DNA from: Amycolatopsis keratiniphila subsp. keratiniphila
GTDB taxonomy: Bacteria; Actinomycetota; Actinomycetes; Mycobacteriales; Pseudonocardiaceae
Assembly: GCF_001620365.2 (NCBI RefSeq)
Contig: NZ_LQMT02000042.1
Coordinates: 248,001-312,000 of the forward strand
DNA: 64,000 nucleotides
Reading direction: 5' to 3'
Shown here in pieces: positions 7,116 to 15,796 of this stretch. The notes below the pieces were generated by a model, which was not told the DNA's origin, did no database searches, and saw only the letters and a list, made by a program, of their open reading frames with translations. The position numbers and the translations under genes are program-made. Within the stretch, counting starts at the first letter, position 1. Each line of letters begins with the position of its first letter.

Positions 7116-8666
7116 TCAGGTCCGCGGCGGCGGGGGCTGCGTCGTCGCCTGCGGGATCTCCACGAGGGAGCCGTCGGCGAGCAATTCCGCGATCGAGCGT
7201 TCGAGAACGTACGCGGTACCGCCGCCGGCCTGGTCGTACCAGGGGATCGGCGATCCGACGATCGCGCGCACGGGACGGAGCGTCCGGTACACGTGGTACT
7301 CGAACCGCTGCTCCTCGGCGGGCTGCGACCGATGGGTGAACTCGGTGCGTGCCGCGTAGAGCGTGTTGCCGGACGGAGCGCCGTAGCGGTCCATCTCGGT
7401 GCCCGGCGGCAGGGTCGCTACCCGTTTCCCGCCGTACAACTGAAGCCCGACGTCACCGCCGACGGGCTGGATCGGCCAGTCCTCGGTCGGTCGCTTGGCG
7501 TCCGGGGGCAGTTCGCCGCGGAACTCGGCCTGGTTCAGGTAGAGGTGCCCGACGAAGTACCGGAGCGCCTTCCGTGCCGTGTCGAAGACGACCTCTTCGA
7601 GCCGGTTCTCGCCCTGTGCCTGGAAAACCGCCCAGCCACCCTCTTCGGACACGAGACACCAAGCGCCGTCGGCCACCTCGCCCACGCGGTACCGGGCCGG
7701 ATCCAGCTCCAATTCGGCGGCCACGTCGAGGGCTTCCTTGGCGACGGCTTCGGGGTCCTCGTCTCCACCGGCCGGCCGCCCGGCGGCGAGCCGTTCGTTC
7801 AGCCAGTCGGGGATCCGTGCCGGATCGCGGGGGAAGGCGGTCAGTTCGGCGGCGAATTCCGCGGCGGGCGGCTCGCCGTCCCAAGCGGGTTCGTCGTCCC
7901 AGGTGTACTCGTATTCCGCGCTCAGGTCGTACGGGACGTGGGCGACGGCCTGGAACCAGGTCCCCCGGCCGGGCCGGTACATCCCGCTCCTGAGTTCGGC
8001 CAGGAGCAAGGGAATCTGCTCGGGCGGATCCCACAGCTGAAGACCGCCGTCGCTGTCCCGGCGGACCATCACCACCAGCTCGGTGTAGCCGCCGATCACG
8101 CGATAGGTCAGCATGACCTGCGCCCAGTCGGTCGGGACGTTCAGCGCGACGACGTTCGCGATTCGGACCCAGAGCCGGTTCTGTTCGGCGGAGTCGAGCG
8201 GCTCGCCGCGTTCTTCCTCCGCCGGTGCGGCCACCGGCTGCCCCACCTCGGCGAGCTTCTCGCGCAGCCACGCCGGGATGTACTCGGCGTCCCGCGGGAA
8301 CGCCTCCAGGTCCCGCGCCCAGCCGAGGGGATCGATCGACGGCTGCCACCGCGGATCCCATTCGAGGTTGTGGATGATCCGGAACCGGGTCGGCGGATCG
8401 ACGATGAACCGCATGGAGAACCAGGTTCCCTCGCCGTCCTCGTAGTACAGCTCCCGCATCCGGAGCGCGATCCGCACGGCCTCCTGCGGTACCTCGATGG
8501 TCGCGTAGCCACCGTCGCCCATCAGCACGGCGATGGTGAAGTCGTGCACGTCGACGTTGGCGCGGCAGACCAGGTCGATCCGGCGCCAACCCTCGGGCGC
8601 GGCGTCCGACAGCGCGTAAACCATGTCGTACTTCAGCTGCTGGAGCTCTTCCGCGTCACGGGGCAT
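7116..8666 (-). CDS. Two YezG-like domains fused to a C-terminal TNT (NAD glycohydrolase-type) domain
   Basis: 516 residues. Two tandem YezG-like repeats (about 1-125 and 155-290) share EGWRRI/DWAQVM openings, a LYYEDGEGTW/MYRPGRGTW turn and the closing motif FPRD-x4-IP-x-WL. A linker is followed at about 415-505 by PPGTEMDRYG, RFEYHVYRTLRPVRA, IPWYDQAGGGTAY and IAELLADGSLVEI. That series is the layout of the TNT domain of mycobacterial CpnT. In TNT the residue after GGGT is, to my recollection, a catalytic Gln; here it is Ala (about 485). No signal peptide or WXG motif is visible. It lies 36 nt downstream of the large toxin gene. It may be an immunity protein with an inactive TNT module, or a cytoplasmic effector. 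Confidence 0.75.
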   Translation of the reverse strand: MPRDAEELQQLKYDMVYALSDAAPEGWRRIDLVCRANVDVHDFTIAVLMGDGGYATIEVPQEAVRIALRMRELYYEDGEGTWFSMRFIVDPPTRFRIIHNLEWDPRWQPSIDPLGWARDLEAFPRDAEYIPAWLREKLAEVGQPVAAPAEEERGEPLDSAEQNRLWVRIANVVALNVPTDWAQVMLTYRVIGGYTELVVMVRRDSDGGLQLWDPPEQIPLLLAELRSGMYRPGRGTWFQAVAHVPYDLSAEYEYTWDDEPAWDGEPPAAEFAAELTAFPRDPARIPDWLNERLAAGRPAGGDEDPEAVAKEALDVAAELELDPARYRVGEVADGAWCLVSEEGGWAVFQAQGENRLEEVVFDTARKALRYFVGHLYLNQAEFRGELPPDAKRPTEDWPIQPVGGDVGLQLYGGKRVATLPPGTEMDRYGAPSGNTLYAARTEFTHRSQPAEEQRFEYHVYRTLRPVRAIVGSPIPWYDQAGGGTAYVLERSIAELLADGSLVEIPQATTQPPPPRT

Positions 8667-8702
8667 CGGAGAGGTTCCTTTCTTCTGGTGCCACCGCGGT
8701 CA

Positions 8703-11700
8703 TCACGTCGTACTCGCCGGGGGATTGTTGGGGAAGCTGCGCATGTGGACGTTGCGGTTGCCGAGCTCGTCGACCTCGATCCAGCGTACTTGGATCGTGT
8801 GCGGCACCTGGCTGCCGTCCCGCATCGGGAAGACTTCCATACCTTCGATCTTCCGCTTCCCGCCGCCCTTCTCGAGGAAGCTGGCGAGGTCGCTTTCGAA
8901 GGCGTGCCAGTGGTCCGGCCCCGCGATCTTCCGGCCCTGATTCTGTGGCCGCCACTGGGCCATCATGTTCAGCAGCTCACCGGGACTGTCGAACTGCTTG
9001 CCGAACAGGTGGCCGCCGTCGTACTTGCCCGGCGTCCCCACTGCCTGCTTGTTCGACGTGTCCTGCGCCGACGGGTCCCGGTTCGGCGCCGCGTCAGGTT
9101 CCTGCAGTTCCAGGTCGTTGGCACGGCCGCGCACCGTGTCCACCTTGCCGCCGTCGAATTCCGGGCCGGTGTGGTAGACGAACTTGCCGCCGTCGACGTT
9201 GTAGACCACGTTCGGCGCGGGATTGTTGAGATCGGGACTCGACGGCCGATAGGTCTCGACGACGACGTTGCCGTGCTCATCGGTCCAGTAGATGGACCGG
9301 GTGTGCATCTCGCGACCGGGATTCCGGTACTCGCTGCTGACGACGTACTTCTTGTTCGGTTCGAGCTGCGGCTTTCCGTCCGCGTCCTTGGGCAGGGAAT
9401 CGAGGAACGAATCGCCGCGGCGGAGGGTGACGTCCACCTGCTCGTTGCCGCGGAAACGCTCCGGGTTCTTCGCACCGTGCGGTACTTCGGCCTTCGGGTC
9501 GAGGCGCTGGCGGACGATGGGGTCGCCTTCGCCGATGCCGTGCTTCCGATTCGCGTCGATGTCCGGGTTGGTGCGCATCATCCGGCCGGACTCGACGTCC
9601 GCCCACCGGACGTGTCCCTGGGCGTCGGTGTAGAAGGTGCCGCGATGCACGCCCGCCGAATCCGTGACCTCGTACCGCGTGTGCGGTGCGTACGGGCCGC
9701 CGCTCGCGAAAGACGCCTTGGGGTCCGGCGCGTGGGGGTGACCGGACCCGACCGTGACCGGATCGCCCACGAAGTCCGGCCGGTGGAACGTCACCGACGG
9801 ATGCGGGACCCCGTCCGCGTCCGTCGAGAACGTCTGGTGCCTGCCCTCGATCTCCACCCGGTACGTCGTGTCCGGGTGAGGGTTCGCGACGTCGGGGTTC
9901 GGGTTGTACTTCGGGTTCGGTTCGTAGACGACGTTGCCGTTCGCGTCCTCTTTCTTGACACGCGGCTGTTCGTTCGGGTGGTGGGTGTCGATGTGGGTGA
10001 CCCGGCCGGTGCCGTCCGTGTGGTACACGCCGCGCCGGTTTCCGGCGTCGTCGTAGACCTCGTACGCCCGGTTGCGCCCCAGTTGCTGCTCGCCGGGGAA
10101 CCGTTCGCCACGGGCAGGCGGCCGGATGTCGGTGTCGGGGTCCGGCCCGCCGATCCGCGATGGGGTGACGTTCGGTGGGGTCGGCGGGTCGAAGTCGGTC
10201 TGGTGCTGGGGGTTCCGATGGATGTTCTGCTGACGGGTGTCGTCGAGCAGTTCGGCTTCCTGCCGCACCGAATGCGGGTTCCGGTCCCTGGGGATGCCGG
10301 TGTCGGGGTCCGCGCCGGGCGGAGGGTCTTGACGCGGGGGTGTCGTGTCGGGGTCCGCGCCCGGCGGCGGCTGGTCGCGGCGGGACGAGGTGTCGTCGCC
10401 GTCGCCGCGGCTGCGGGAGCTGTCGGCGTCCACGTCCTGTTTGTCCGCGTGCGACGTGTCCGGGGTGAAGCCGTCGTCGCTCGCCCGGCGGGCGGTGCCG
10501 TCGGGGCTGTGGACGTCCCATTCGCCGTTCGGCGGGATCTTGGGCCGGGGGCGGCCGTCGGGGCCGATCTCGTAGTCGGAGGAGAAGACACGGCCGTTCG
10601 AGTCGGTCCAGGCCGGCTTGCTCGGCGCCATCACTTCGGTGTCGAGCTCCCGAGACAGACGGCGCGCGAAGTCGTTCGAGCCCGCGTCGCAGCCGATCAG
10701 CCGGATCGGGCGGCCGTCGTAATCCCCGTTGCGGCGCAGGATGTCCGCGAACTCTTCCGGGGTGTAGGTGCGGTTGCCGATGCGGGCGTGGCCGTCCGGT
10801 GTGACGTGCACGTCGACGGTGTAGCGGCCGTCCGGATCCGGCTGGACCCGGTGCGGCAGGTCGCCCATGTCCGAGTCGCCGCGGTGGTACGAGCTGCCCG
10901 CCGGGGTGCTCTCGGAATGCCGCTGGTTGACCTCGTCCGGCGTGAGCGGACGATCCGGCTCGCCGTCGGGGCCGCGGTCGTGCGGTGAACCGTCGGGGTC
11001 TTGGCGCGGGCCGTGCCCGTCGGGACCGTGACCGTCCGGCGAGTGCGGCGGCCCGGAGTGACCTCCTGGACCACGGCCGCCCGGACCGGTGTGGCCGGAG
11101 CCGGTGCCGCCGGGCCGGTTGCCGGGGCCGTGGGAGCCGGGGGTTCCGGTGTGCGGCTGGGCTCCGGGGCCGAAGTCGTTGCCACGGGCGACCGGCTGCG
11201 GCTGGTTCGGCCGTCCGCCGGGGCCGGTCTGGCCGGGACCGCGGCTGGGGCCGGTGTGGGTGTCCGGGGTGCGCGGGGCGTTCGTGTCCGGGGTGCGCGG
11301 TGAACCGGGCGTGCCCGTCCAGCCGCCACCCTGCGGCCTGCCGCCGGGCGAACCCGGAGTGCCGCCCGGAGTGCCGCCCGGAGCGCCTTGAGGCGGCATG
11401 CCGCCGGCCATCGGCTGGCCCTGCGGCGGGACACCGGGCGAACCGTCGCCGCTGGAACCGCCGCGCTGCGAAGGCATGTGAGACGGGCCGGCGTCGCCGA
11501 GACGCGGCGCCGTGGGCGCGGTACCGCTGGTCGTCGTGCCGCTGTCGGTCGGCCTGGTGGGGCTGCCGCCGTCGGTGCCGCCGTGGTGGCCGGGCGACGA
11601 GTCGGTACGAGGGGTGGGGGAACCGCCGCCGTCACCGCCGTGCGTCCGGGGTGAGCCGCCGCCGTCGCCGGTGTGGCTCGGGGAGCCGCTGTCGGTACGG

Positions 11701-13358
11701 GTGTGCGGGGCGGGGGAGCCGGCGTCGGGTGTGTGACTCGGAGAGCCGCTGTCCGCCCGAGTGTGCGGGGCGGGCGACCCGGCGTCTGGTGTGTGGCTGG
11801 GGGATCCGCCGGTGTCGGTACGGGTGTGCGGAGCGGGCGATCCGGCGTCTGGTGTGTGGCTGGGGGATCCGCCAGTGTCCGCCCGAGTGTTCGGAGCAGG
11901 GGAACCGCCGTCGGCGCGGGTGTGCGGGGCGGAGGAGCCGCTGTCCGGTGTGTGACTCGGAGAGCCGCCGGTGTCCGCCCGTGTGTGCGGCGCGGGTGAG
12001 CCGCCGTCGGGCGTGTGGCTGGGCGAACCGCCGGTGTCCGCGCGGTTCGGGCTCGGCGAGCCGCCGTCGGACGCGCGGTTCGGCGTGCCGGCATCGCCGG
12101 GGGAACCGCTGTCGGACCGGGCGGTGCCGGGGGAGCCGTCGCCCCCGGGGCCACTGTCCGAAGTGGACGATCCGTCGCCGGTGCGGTCGGGAGAGCCGCC
12201 GTCGGAACGGGGCGACGAGCCGCCTGTGTCCCTTGTGGACGATGAGCCGCCGCCGTCGCCGCGGGCGGTGCTCGACGGGCCGCCGGAATCACCGGAGCCA
12301 CCCGAATCGCCGTCGGAGCCGGTCGAACCGTTGGAGCCATCGCCCGAGCCGCTGCCGGAGTCACCCGAGCCGCTGCCGGAGCCATCGCCGTTCGAGCCGT
12401 CGCCAGAGCCGCTGCCGCTGCCCGAACCGTCGCCGTCCGGACCGTCCCCGGAACCGGAACCGCCGCCGGACCCACCGGATCCGCCGCCGCTGCCGCCGCG
12501 CTGGATGAACCCGCCGGTCTTGATGTTCTTGGTGTTGATCACGTCCAGGCCGGTGACCTTGCCCGCGATCTTGCCGAAGATCTTGATGATCTTCTCGAAG
12601 ACGTCGGCCAGCTTGCCGAGCAGCGGGGAGACCCGCCGCATCGCGTCGCACAGTTCCTTGAGCTTGTCGGCGATCTTCGCGGCCCACTTGGCGATCGCGG
12701 TGACGGCCTGCGCGACCACCACGGGCGTGCCGAAGCCGAGGGAGAACACCGTCTCCATGACCCACGCGATGAGCTTGCCGACCGCGTCCGCGATCAGCTG
12801 GCGGATGAACTCACGGACGAACGCGACGATCTCGCCGAAGATCATCACGACGGTGCTGATCGCGCCCGCGACCGTCGCGGCGCCGCTGATCGCCTCCGCC
12901 TGTTCCGCGGCCTGCTTGCGGTACTGGTCGGCCGCCTCGCCCGTCCAGCCGGTCGTGCCGTTCTTGACCGCGTTGGAGAATTCGACCTGGGTGTCTTCCA
13001 GCTTCTTGGCTACGTTGCCCCAGGTTTCGGAATACGACTGGATGACCGGCGGATCGCCGGCGACGGCGTCCAGCATGTCCTTCAGCGGCTGCATGTGTTC
13101 CATCAGGAACGAAGCCACCGACGACATCAGATAGCCGAACGGGTCGATCGCGGCGCTGGCGAGCTCGCCCGCGAGGCTCAGCACACCGAGCCCGCCGCCG
13201 ATCCAGTCGCCGTTCGAGATGCCGTTGAAGGCGTCCATGGCCGACTCGGCGACACCGATGCCCGCCGCGTAGCCGTATTCGCTGTTCCCGGCCGTCAGCG
13301 GACCGGGGCCGTCGCCATCCGTCGGTGCCTTCGCGACGAGTGGGTTTCCCTCAGGCAT
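8703..13358 (-). CDS. Large type VII secretion-type polymorphic toxin with C-terminal DNA/RNA non-specific nuclease domain
   Basis: 1551 residues, modular. Residues 1-290 form a helical WXG100/LXG-like targeting domain with the turn TTGWTGEAADQYR near 140 and amphipathic helices. 290-570 is a Ser/Gly/Asp-rich tandem-repeat stalk; 570-795 is Gly/Pro-rich. 837-960 looks like a caspase-fold (C80/CPD-type) segment with a candidate dyad His857 (PDGHARIG) and Cys890 (LIGCDAG). 1000-1400 holds repeated YEV-x-D-x2-G-x2-RG-x-(F/Y)-(Y/H)-TD units. 1430-1551 fits the Endonuclea_NS_2 type, with DGGHLFGKQFDSPGELLNMM around His1450, then DHWHAFESDL. B. subtilis YeeF has the same nuclease class and is paired with YezG, which matches the genes downstream. 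Start overlaps the espC-like stop (TGATG). No secretion apparatus genes are in the window. Confidence 0.85.
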   Translation of the reverse strand: MPEGNPLVAKAPTDGDGPGPLTAGNSEYGYAAGIGVAESAMDAFNGISNGDWIGGGLGVLSLAGELASAAIDPFGYLMSSVASFLMEHMQPLKDMLDAVAGDPPVIQSYSETWGNVAKKLEDTQVEFSNAVKNGTTGWTGEAADQYRKQAAEQAEAISGAATVAGAISTVVMIFGEIVAFVREFIRQLIADAVGKLIAWVMETVFSLGFGTPVVVAQAVTAIAKWAAKIADKLKELCDAMRRVSPLLGKLADVFEKIIKIFGKIAGKVTGLDVINTKNIKTGGFIQRGGSGGGSGGSGGGSGSGDGPDGDGSGSGSGSGDGSNGDGSGSGSGDSGSGSGDGSNGSTGSDGDSGGSGDSGGPSSTARGDGGGSSSTRDTGGSSPRSDGGSPDRTGDGSSTSDSGPGGDGSPGTARSDSGSPGDAGTPNRASDGGSPSPNRADTGGSPSHTPDGGSPAPHTRADTGGSPSHTPDSGSSAPHTRADGGSPAPNTRADTGGSPSHTPDAGSPAPHTRTDTGGSPSHTPDAGSPAPHTRADSGSPSHTPDAGSPAPHTRTDSGSPSHTGDGGGSPRTHGGDGGGSPTPRTDSSPGHHGGTDGGSPTRPTDSGTTTSGTAPTAPRLGDAGPSHMPSQRGGSSGDGSPGVPPQGQPMAGGMPPQGAPGGTPGGTPGSPGGRPQGGGWTGTPGSPRTPDTNAPRTPDTHTGPSRGPGQTGPGGRPNQPQPVARGNDFGPGAQPHTGTPGSHGPGNRPGGTGSGHTGPGGRGPGGHSGPPHSPDGHGPDGHGPRQDPDGSPHDRGPDGEPDRPLTPDEVNQRHSESTPAGSSYHRGDSDMGDLPHRVQPDPDGRYTVDVHVTPDGHARIGNRTYTPEEFADILRRNGDYDGRPIRLIGCDAGSNDFARRLSRELDTEVMAPSKPAWTDSNGRVFSSDYEIGPDGRPRPKIPPNGEWDVHSPDGTARRASDDGFTPDTSHADKQDVDADSSRSRGDGDDTSSRRDQPPPGADPDTTPPRQDPPPGADPDTGIPRDRNPHSVRQEAELLDDTRQQNIHRNPQHQTDFDPPTPPNVTPSRIGGPDPDTDIRPPARGERFPGEQQLGRNRAYEVYDDAGNRRGVYHTDGTGRVTHIDTHHPNEQPRVKKEDANGNVVYEPNPKYNPNPDVANPHPDTTYRVEIEGRHQTFSTDADGVPHPSVTFHRPDFVGDPVTVGSGHPHAPDPKASFASGGPYAPHTRYEVTDSAGVHRGTFYTDAQGHVRWADVESGRMMRTNPDIDANRKHGIGEGDPIVRQRLDPKAEVPHGAKNPERFRGNEQVDVTLRRGDSFLDSLPKDADGKPQLEPNKKYVVSSEYRNPGREMHTRSIYWTDEHGNVVVETYRPSSPDLNNPAPNVVYNVDGGKFVYHTGPEFDGGKVDTVRGRANDLELQEPDAAPNRDPSAQDTSNKQAVGTPGKYDGGHLFGKQFDSPGELLNMMAQWRPQNQGRKIAGPDHWHAFESDLASFLEKGGGKRKIEGMEVFPMRDGSQVPHTIQVRWIEVDELGNRNVHMRSFPNNPPASTT
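11680..12060 (-). repeat. In-frame ~66-bp tandem repeats in the toxin stalk
   Basis: About six or seven degenerate units of roughly 22 residues, of the type GGSPSHTPDAGSPAPHTR, inside the toxin gene. Successive DNA units such as those at about 11760 and 11823 are nearly identical, so copy number may vary between strains. Confidence 0.7.
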
Positions 13359-13672
13359 CAGTCAGGCACCTGCGCGTTCTTGAACTCGGCGGCGAAGTTC
13401 TCGTCCTGCGTCTGGTAGGCGTTGGACGCGGACCGCACGTTGTTCGCCACCGCCGTCGCGGCCTCGACGGCCTTGTTCAGCGCGTTGATGCCGAACTCCT
13501 CGACCGGGTCGAGCATCATCCGGAACGGCTGGCAGATGATGCCGTACGCGTCGGTCGGCATGCTCACCTGCTGCGCGGCGTCGACCGCCGTGCGCAGGCC
13601 GTCGGCGATGCCGTCGATCTGCTTGGCGTGCGCGTCGAGGTCGGCGCCGAGCTCAAAACCCTTGCCTGCCAT
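13358..13672 (-). CDS. EspC/DUF2580-like type VII secretion target protein
   Basis: 104 residues, all helical. The pattern FELGADLDAHAKQIDGIADG ... AYGIICQPFRMMLDPVEE ... VRSASNAYQTQDENFA fits ESX-1 EspC-type (DUF2580) secretion substrates and partners. Such proteins usually pair with a larger WXG-like partner for export, here probably the toxin whose start codon shares one base with this stop (TGATG). ATG start; GGGAGAAACC lies just upstream. It follows the YbaB-like gene by 33 nt in the same operon. Family assignment is good; the chaperone or partner role is inferred from operon structure. Confidence 0.8.
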   Translation of the reverse strand: MAGKGFELGADLDAHAKQIDGIADGLRTAVDAAQQVSMPTDAYGIICQPFRMMLDPVEEFGINALNKAVEAATAVANNVRSASNAYQTQDENFAAEFKNAQVPD

Positions 13673-13705
13673 GGTTTCTCCCCTCTACCAGGCCGGATGG
13701 AACGA

Positions 13706-14263
13706 CTACGAAAGAATGCTGCCGCCGAAGTCGTCGTCATCGTCGTCCTGCGTGCGGCGGCGGCGCGGGATCGGCTTCGGCTGAGGTGGATTCTGGGGCG
13801 GGTTCGCCTGCGCGGGCGGCGGAGCCGGATCGTCCTCCTCCGGACCGAAGCGGTGGTGCCGCTCGGGCTCCGGCGGTGCGAGGTCCTCCTCCGGCGGAGC
13901 TTCCGGGAAGGTGCTCTGCGCTTCCGCGATCACCCTGTTCGCCGTCTCGTCACCGGTGCCGACGGTCTCGGCCATCGCCGCCTGCAGCAGTTCCGGGATC
14001 CTCGACTGCGCGAGCTGGACGAGGCGCATGACCTGCGCCGAGACCTCCGCCATCCGTTTGCCGCTCGCGGCTTCGGAGATGACGAGGTTCGTGAGGAGGC
14101 CCTTCGAGTCGATGGTGACCTCGATGGTGTTGTCCTTCGACCGCTCGGTCACCGTCTGGCCCTGCATGCGGGCGGCCATCGCCTGATAGCGCGCGGCGGT
14201 CTCCTGGATCTGCTTCGTCCAGTTGTCCACCATGCGTTCGCTGGCGTCGACGTTGTCCGGCAT
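13706..14263 (-). CDS. YbaB/EbfC-family protein with acidic/proline-rich tail, first gene of toxin operon
   Basis: 185 residues. Residues 1-105 match the small YbaB/EbfC fold (RMVDNWTKQIQETAARYQAM, then TIEVTIDSKGLLTNLVI and a helix ending in LLQAAMAE). The remaining 80 residues are Pro/Glu-rich and end in RRRRTQDDDDDDFGGSIL, a basic-then-acidic tail. I start at the ATG at 14263 (MPDNVDASERM) because GGAAGGG is 6 nt upstream; the frame stays open to 14377. YbaB-like genes commonly precede EspC/WXG genes in actinobacteria. It is the promoter-proximal gene of a five-gene minus-strand operon extending to 6253. Confidence 0.8.
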   Translation of the reverse strand: MPDNVDASERMVDNWTKQIQETAARYQAMAARMQGQTVTERSKDNTIEVTIDSKGLLTNLVISEAASGKRMAEVSAQVMRLVQLAQSRIPELLQAAMAETVGTGDETANRVIAEAQSTFPEAPPEEDLAPPEPERHHRFGPEEDDPAPPPAQANPPQNPPQPKPIPRRRRTQDDDDDDFGGSILS

Positions 14264-14410
14264 CGGGACCCTTCCAAGCTGCGTGATGACGTCTTCACAC
14301 TGACGGTTCGAAGACGCCACCGGTTCCGGTGTTGGCGCATTTTCGTCGAACAGCCTAGTGCTCGTCCGGTGTACCACCCCGGGACGACAAAGTCTGCCTC
14401 GTCACGCAGC

Positions 14411-14453
14411 GAAAGGGCCCCTCACCACACGAAGTGCGATGAAGAGCCCTTTC
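14411..14453 (-). terminator. Terminator hairpin downstream of hpd
   Basis: Arms of 14 nt (GAAAGGGCCCCTCA against TGAAGAGCCCTTTC) pair fully in RNA if two G-U pairs are allowed, with a 15-nt loop. It lies 22 nt beyond the hpd stop and separates hpd from the toxin operon. Confidence 0.6.
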
Positions 14454-14474
14454 ACGCCCTGCGGACTGCCGGGG

Positions 14475-15674
14475 TCAGAGGTTGCCTCGACGCTCCTGCT
14501 CACGCTCGATGGCTTCGAACAGGGCCTTGAAGTTGCCCTTGCCGAAGCCGAGCGAACCGTGCCGCTCGATGAGCTCGTAGAACACCGTCGGGCGGTCACC
14601 GATCGGCTTGGTGAAGATCTGCAGCAGGTAGCCGTCCTCGTCGCGGTCGACCAGGATGCGGTTCTCCTTGAGCAGCTCGATCGGCACGCGGACCTCGCCG
14701 ATCCGCGCACGCAGCTCCGGGTCCTCGTAGTAGGAGTCCGGGGTGTCGAGGAACTCGATACCGGCCGCGCGCATCGCCTTCACCGTCGTGACGATGTCGT
14801 TGGTGGCCAGCGCGATGTGCTGGCAGCCCGCGCCGCCGTAGAACTCGAGGTACTCGTCGATCTGCGACTTCTTCTTCGCGACCGCCGGCTCGTTGAGCGG
14901 GAACTTGACGCGGTGGTTGCCGTTGGAGACCACCTTGCTCATCAGCGCCGAGTACTCGGTCGCGATGTCGTCGCCGACGAACTCCGCCATGTTCACGAAG
15001 CCCATGACGCGGCGGTACCAGTCGACCCAGTAGTCCATCTTGCCGAGTTCGACGTTGCCGACGCAGTGGTCGATGGCCTGGAACAGCCGCTTCGGCGCGC
15101 CCTCCGGGCGGACGATGGCGCTCTCGCGCGGCACGTAGCCGGGCAGGTAGACGCCGGTGTACTTCGACCGGTCGACCAGCGTGTGGCGGGTCTCGCCGTA
15201 GGTCGCGATCGCGGCGACGCGCACGGTGCCGTGCTCGTCGGAAACGTCGTGCGGCTCCTCGAGCACGGTGGCGCCCTGCGCGCGGGCGTGCTCGATGCAC
15301 CGGTCGACGTCGGCGACTTCGAGGGCGAGGTCGATCACGCCGTCGCCGTGACGGCGGTGGTGGTCGAGCAGCGGGGAGTCGAGCTGGACGCCGCCGGTGA
15401 TCACGAAGCGGGCCGAGCCGGACTTCAGCACGAACGACTTGCGCTCGAAGTTCCCGGTCTCCGGACCGGAGTACGCGACGAGCTGCATACCGAACGCGAC
15501 CTGGTAGAACCACGCGGTCTGCGTGGCGTTGCCCGCGATGAAGACCACCGCGTCCATCGACTTCACCGGGAAGGGATCGGTCGACGAGTCGTGGTCGACG
15601 AGGCCGACGAGCTGACGCAGCTGGTCGTAGCTCACGTCGTCAAGAGCACCCTGGGGTTCCGCTGTGTGCGTCAT
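14475..15674 (-). CDS. hpd: 4-hydroxyphenylpyruvate dioxygenase
   Basis: Non-haem iron enzyme converting 4-hydroxyphenylpyruvate to homogentisate in tyrosine catabolism. 399 residues, normal size. The two vicinal-oxygen-chelate halves are visible. Metal ligands: His in DHCVGNVELGKM, His in GAGCQHIALATNDI, and Glu in the C-terminal helix FKALFEAIEREQ. The GFGKGNFKALFE ending is typical of HPPD rather than the related hydroxymandelate synthase of glycopeptide producers. I take ATG 15674 (MTHTAEPQG); the ORF stays open to 15710, where an alternative start MLQG exists. It is divergent from an Lrp/AsnC regulator 122 bp away, a classic arrangement for this gene. Confidence 0.93.
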   Translation of the reverse strand: MTHTAEPQGALDDVSYDQLRQLVGLVDHDSSTDPFPVKSMDAVVFIAGNATQTAWFYQVAFGMQLVAYSGPETGNFERKSFVLKSGSARFVITGGVQLDSPLLDHHRRHGDGVIDLALEVADVDRCIEHARAQGATVLEEPHDVSDEHGTVRVAAIATYGETRHTLVDRSKYTGVYLPGYVPRESAIVRPEGAPKRLFQAIDHCVGNVELGKMDYWVDWYRRVMGFVNMAEFVGDDIATEYSALMSKVVSNGNHRVKFPLNEPAVAKKKSQIDEYLEFYGGAGCQHIALATNDIVTTVKAMRAAGIEFLDTPDSYYEDPELRARIGEVRVPIELLKENRILVDRDEDGYLLQIFTKPIGDRPTVFYELIERHGSLGFGKGNFKALFEAIEREQERRGNL

Positions 15675-15796
15675 GCCCTGAAGCATCGGAGCACGTGACA
15701 AAATGTGCAACGGTCAAAGATTTCACTGCGCACTATGACCAGTCGACGAGGGGTAGACGCAGTCAAAGTGGACAACCTGTTCAGGAGGTAGGCCCG
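15675..15796. promoter_or_regulatory. Divergent hpd / Lrp-regulator control region
   Basis: 122 bp between the two starts. It contains a partly palindromic TGTGCA-N18-TGCGCA arrangement (about 15704-15733) and two GTCAAAG direct repeats (15713-15719 and 15762-15768), plausible regulator contacts. Function is inferred from position. Confidence 0.35.

Noticed and set aside
7092..10988. Plus-strand open frame of about 1298 codons
   Set aside because: It is antisense to the toxin and YezG-TNT genes, has no start signal, and its Val/Arg/Gly/Pro composition is that of GC-rich shadow frames.
14475..15674. Hydroxymandelate synthase instead of HPPD
   Set aside because: The length and the GFGKGNFKALFE C-terminus fit HPPD, and no glycopeptide biosynthesis genes are nearby.
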